Assembly (NCBI RefSeq): GCF_004000945.1 | Contig: NZ_BIMF01000004.1 | Span: 310,001-374,000 of the forward strand | Direction of reading: 5' to 3' | DNA length: 64,000 nt | Source: Paenibacillus lautus NBRC 15380 | GTDB taxonomy: Bacteria > Bacillota > Bacilli > Paenibacillales > Paenibacillaceae | Part shown: positions 63,457 through 64,000 of the stretch, in pieces | Position numbering within the stretch: position 1 is the first letter of the stretch | How the letters are laid out: every line of letters starts with the position of its first letter | Program-made: the position numbers and the translations under genes | Notes under the pieces: model-generated | The model's database searches: none | What the model saw: the letters and a program-made list of their open reading frames with translations, nothing else | Told to the model about the DNA's origin: nothing

Positions 63457-64000
63457 TTACCCCCCGAACATCTTAATGAACAGATTCAAAAAGTCGATGG
63501 ATAATGCATGCGCCGCATCATATAATGGCTTAATCGTATATCTCTGAAAGGTTGGCAGCAATATGATCAATAGGAATATAAGTATCGACCACTGCTCGAA
63601 CTTCTGAATCCTCGCGCTTACGCGCGGAGGAAGCACATTCTCAAGAATCCGGTAGCCGTCAAGCGGTGGCAACGGAATAAGATTAAAGAGGCACAGAAAG
63701 AAATTGAGCAGTATAAAGGTATTGAAAAACAAATGTATCGCTTGATCTGTTTTGGTAACGCCGATCGGCTCGATCACACCGAACTGATAGAGTCCCGCAT
63801 AGATCAGCGTTCCAAGTATACCTAACATGAGATTGCTCAGCGGGCCAACCGCCGCCACAATGATGCTCATACGGCGCGGGTTGCTGAAGTTCTCGCGATT
63901 GATCGGTACCGGCCGTGCCCAACCGAAACCTGCTATCAGCAAGAGAACTATCCCCAGAAAATCAAAGTGCACCGCCGGATTCAGCGTGACCCTGCCCAGC
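63457..64000 (-). CDS. Site-2-protease-like M50 metallopeptidase, N-terminus cut by window edge
   Basis: The visible 181 codons start inside the gene. They read LGRVTLNPAVHFDFLGIVLLL, then GWARPVPINRENF, VAAVGPLSNLMLGI and NLIPLPPLDGYRILENVLPP, the second catalytic N-x2-P-x-P-x-LDG block of small M50 proteases (YwhC-like). The HExxH block must lie before the window. About four membrane spans are seen here. The frame continues to the window edge, so a start seen inside is not real. Function: intramembrane proteolysis, target unknown. Confidence 0.9.
   Translation of the reverse strand, partial: LGRVTLNPAVHFDFLGIVLLLIAGFGWARPVPINRENFSNPRRMSIIVAAVGPLSNLMLGILGTLIYAGLYQFGVIEPIGVTKTDQAIHLFFNTFILLNFFLCLFNLIPLPPLDGYRILENVLPPRVSARIQKFEQWSILIFLLIILLPTFQRYTIKPLYDAAHALSIDFLNLFIKMFGG

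Noticed and set aside
1..64000. CRISPR arrays, insertion sequences, prophage, tRNA or rRNA genes
   Set aside because: No regularly spaced repeats, transposase or phage genes, or tRNA cloverleaf or rRNA sequences were seen on either strand.

Overview
The window looks like ordinary chromosome from a spore-forming, low-to-mid GC Bacillales bacterium, most likely Paenibacillus or a close relative. The evidence is the mix of Bacillus-type core operons (dnaG-sigA, era-cdd-dgkA-ybeY-pgpH-phoH-yqfD-yqfC, floA-nfeD, addBA-sbcDC), several sporulation genes (yqfC, yqfD, a ylbO/rsfA-type regulator, ylaJ, a CotD-like coat protein), strong AGGAGG-type ribosome binding sites, and a class A-like RNase P RNA. 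I see no prophage, insertion sequence, CRISPR array, rRNA or tRNA gene. Most genes are on the minus strand, so the text below follows transcription from right to left where that helps.

Layout by coordinate. 1-3188: an ABC peptide-binding lipoprotein (cut by the window edge), a DUF3397 membrane protein, panE and ylbO, matching the Bacillus ylbO-panE neighbourhood. 3456-8855: DUF2626 protein, a PcsB-like coiled-coil exported protein, an orphan solute-binding protein, then ylaK and the divergent spore lipoprotein gene ylaJ. 8827-12746: an unknown 92-residue protein with its own promoter and operator-like palindrome, an LCP cell-wall ligase, ylaH and typA. 12788-15087: a DUF5668-like membrane protein and two divergent TerC-family genes. 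15164-19874: thiI with its cysteine desulfurase, a lytic transglycosylase, two small proteins and ypuI. 20128-23188: a subtilisin-like protease, cotD-like gene and rnpB with promoter and terminator.

23299-28920 carries yqfO, trmK, sigA, dnaG and yqxD. 29142-32469 is glyQS under a glycine T-box. 32466-45288 is a long, tightly packed minus-strand series: recO, yqzL, era, cdd, dgkA, ybeY, pgpH, phoH, yqfD, yqfC, a one-membrane-span protein, floA, nfeD, yqeY, rpsU and hinT. Many of these are coupled by short gaps or 1-8 base overlaps. 45376-57904 is a double-strand-break repair operon, addB-addA-sbcD-sbcC, ending in an unusually elaborate three-way-junction terminator RNA. 58214-64000 has rlmI, yqeW (plus strand), a NUDIX hydrolase, mtaB, rsmE and a truncated M50 protease.

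Functionally the window is dominated by information processing (primase, housekeeping sigma factor, tRNA and rRNA modification, glycyl-tRNA synthetase, ribosome maturation, RNase P), DNA repair, envelope homeostasis (LCP ligase, flotillin/NfeD, undecaprenol kinase, c-di-AMP phosphodiesterase) and sporulation. The observations most worth following are the structured RNA after sbcC, the small unknown gene at 8840-9118, the strand-specific leader hairpin before the LCP gene, the catalytic-domain-less PcsB-like protein, the RNase P class, and the insertion of the repair block into the otherwise conserved yqe cluster. No wholly new multi-gene system was evident.
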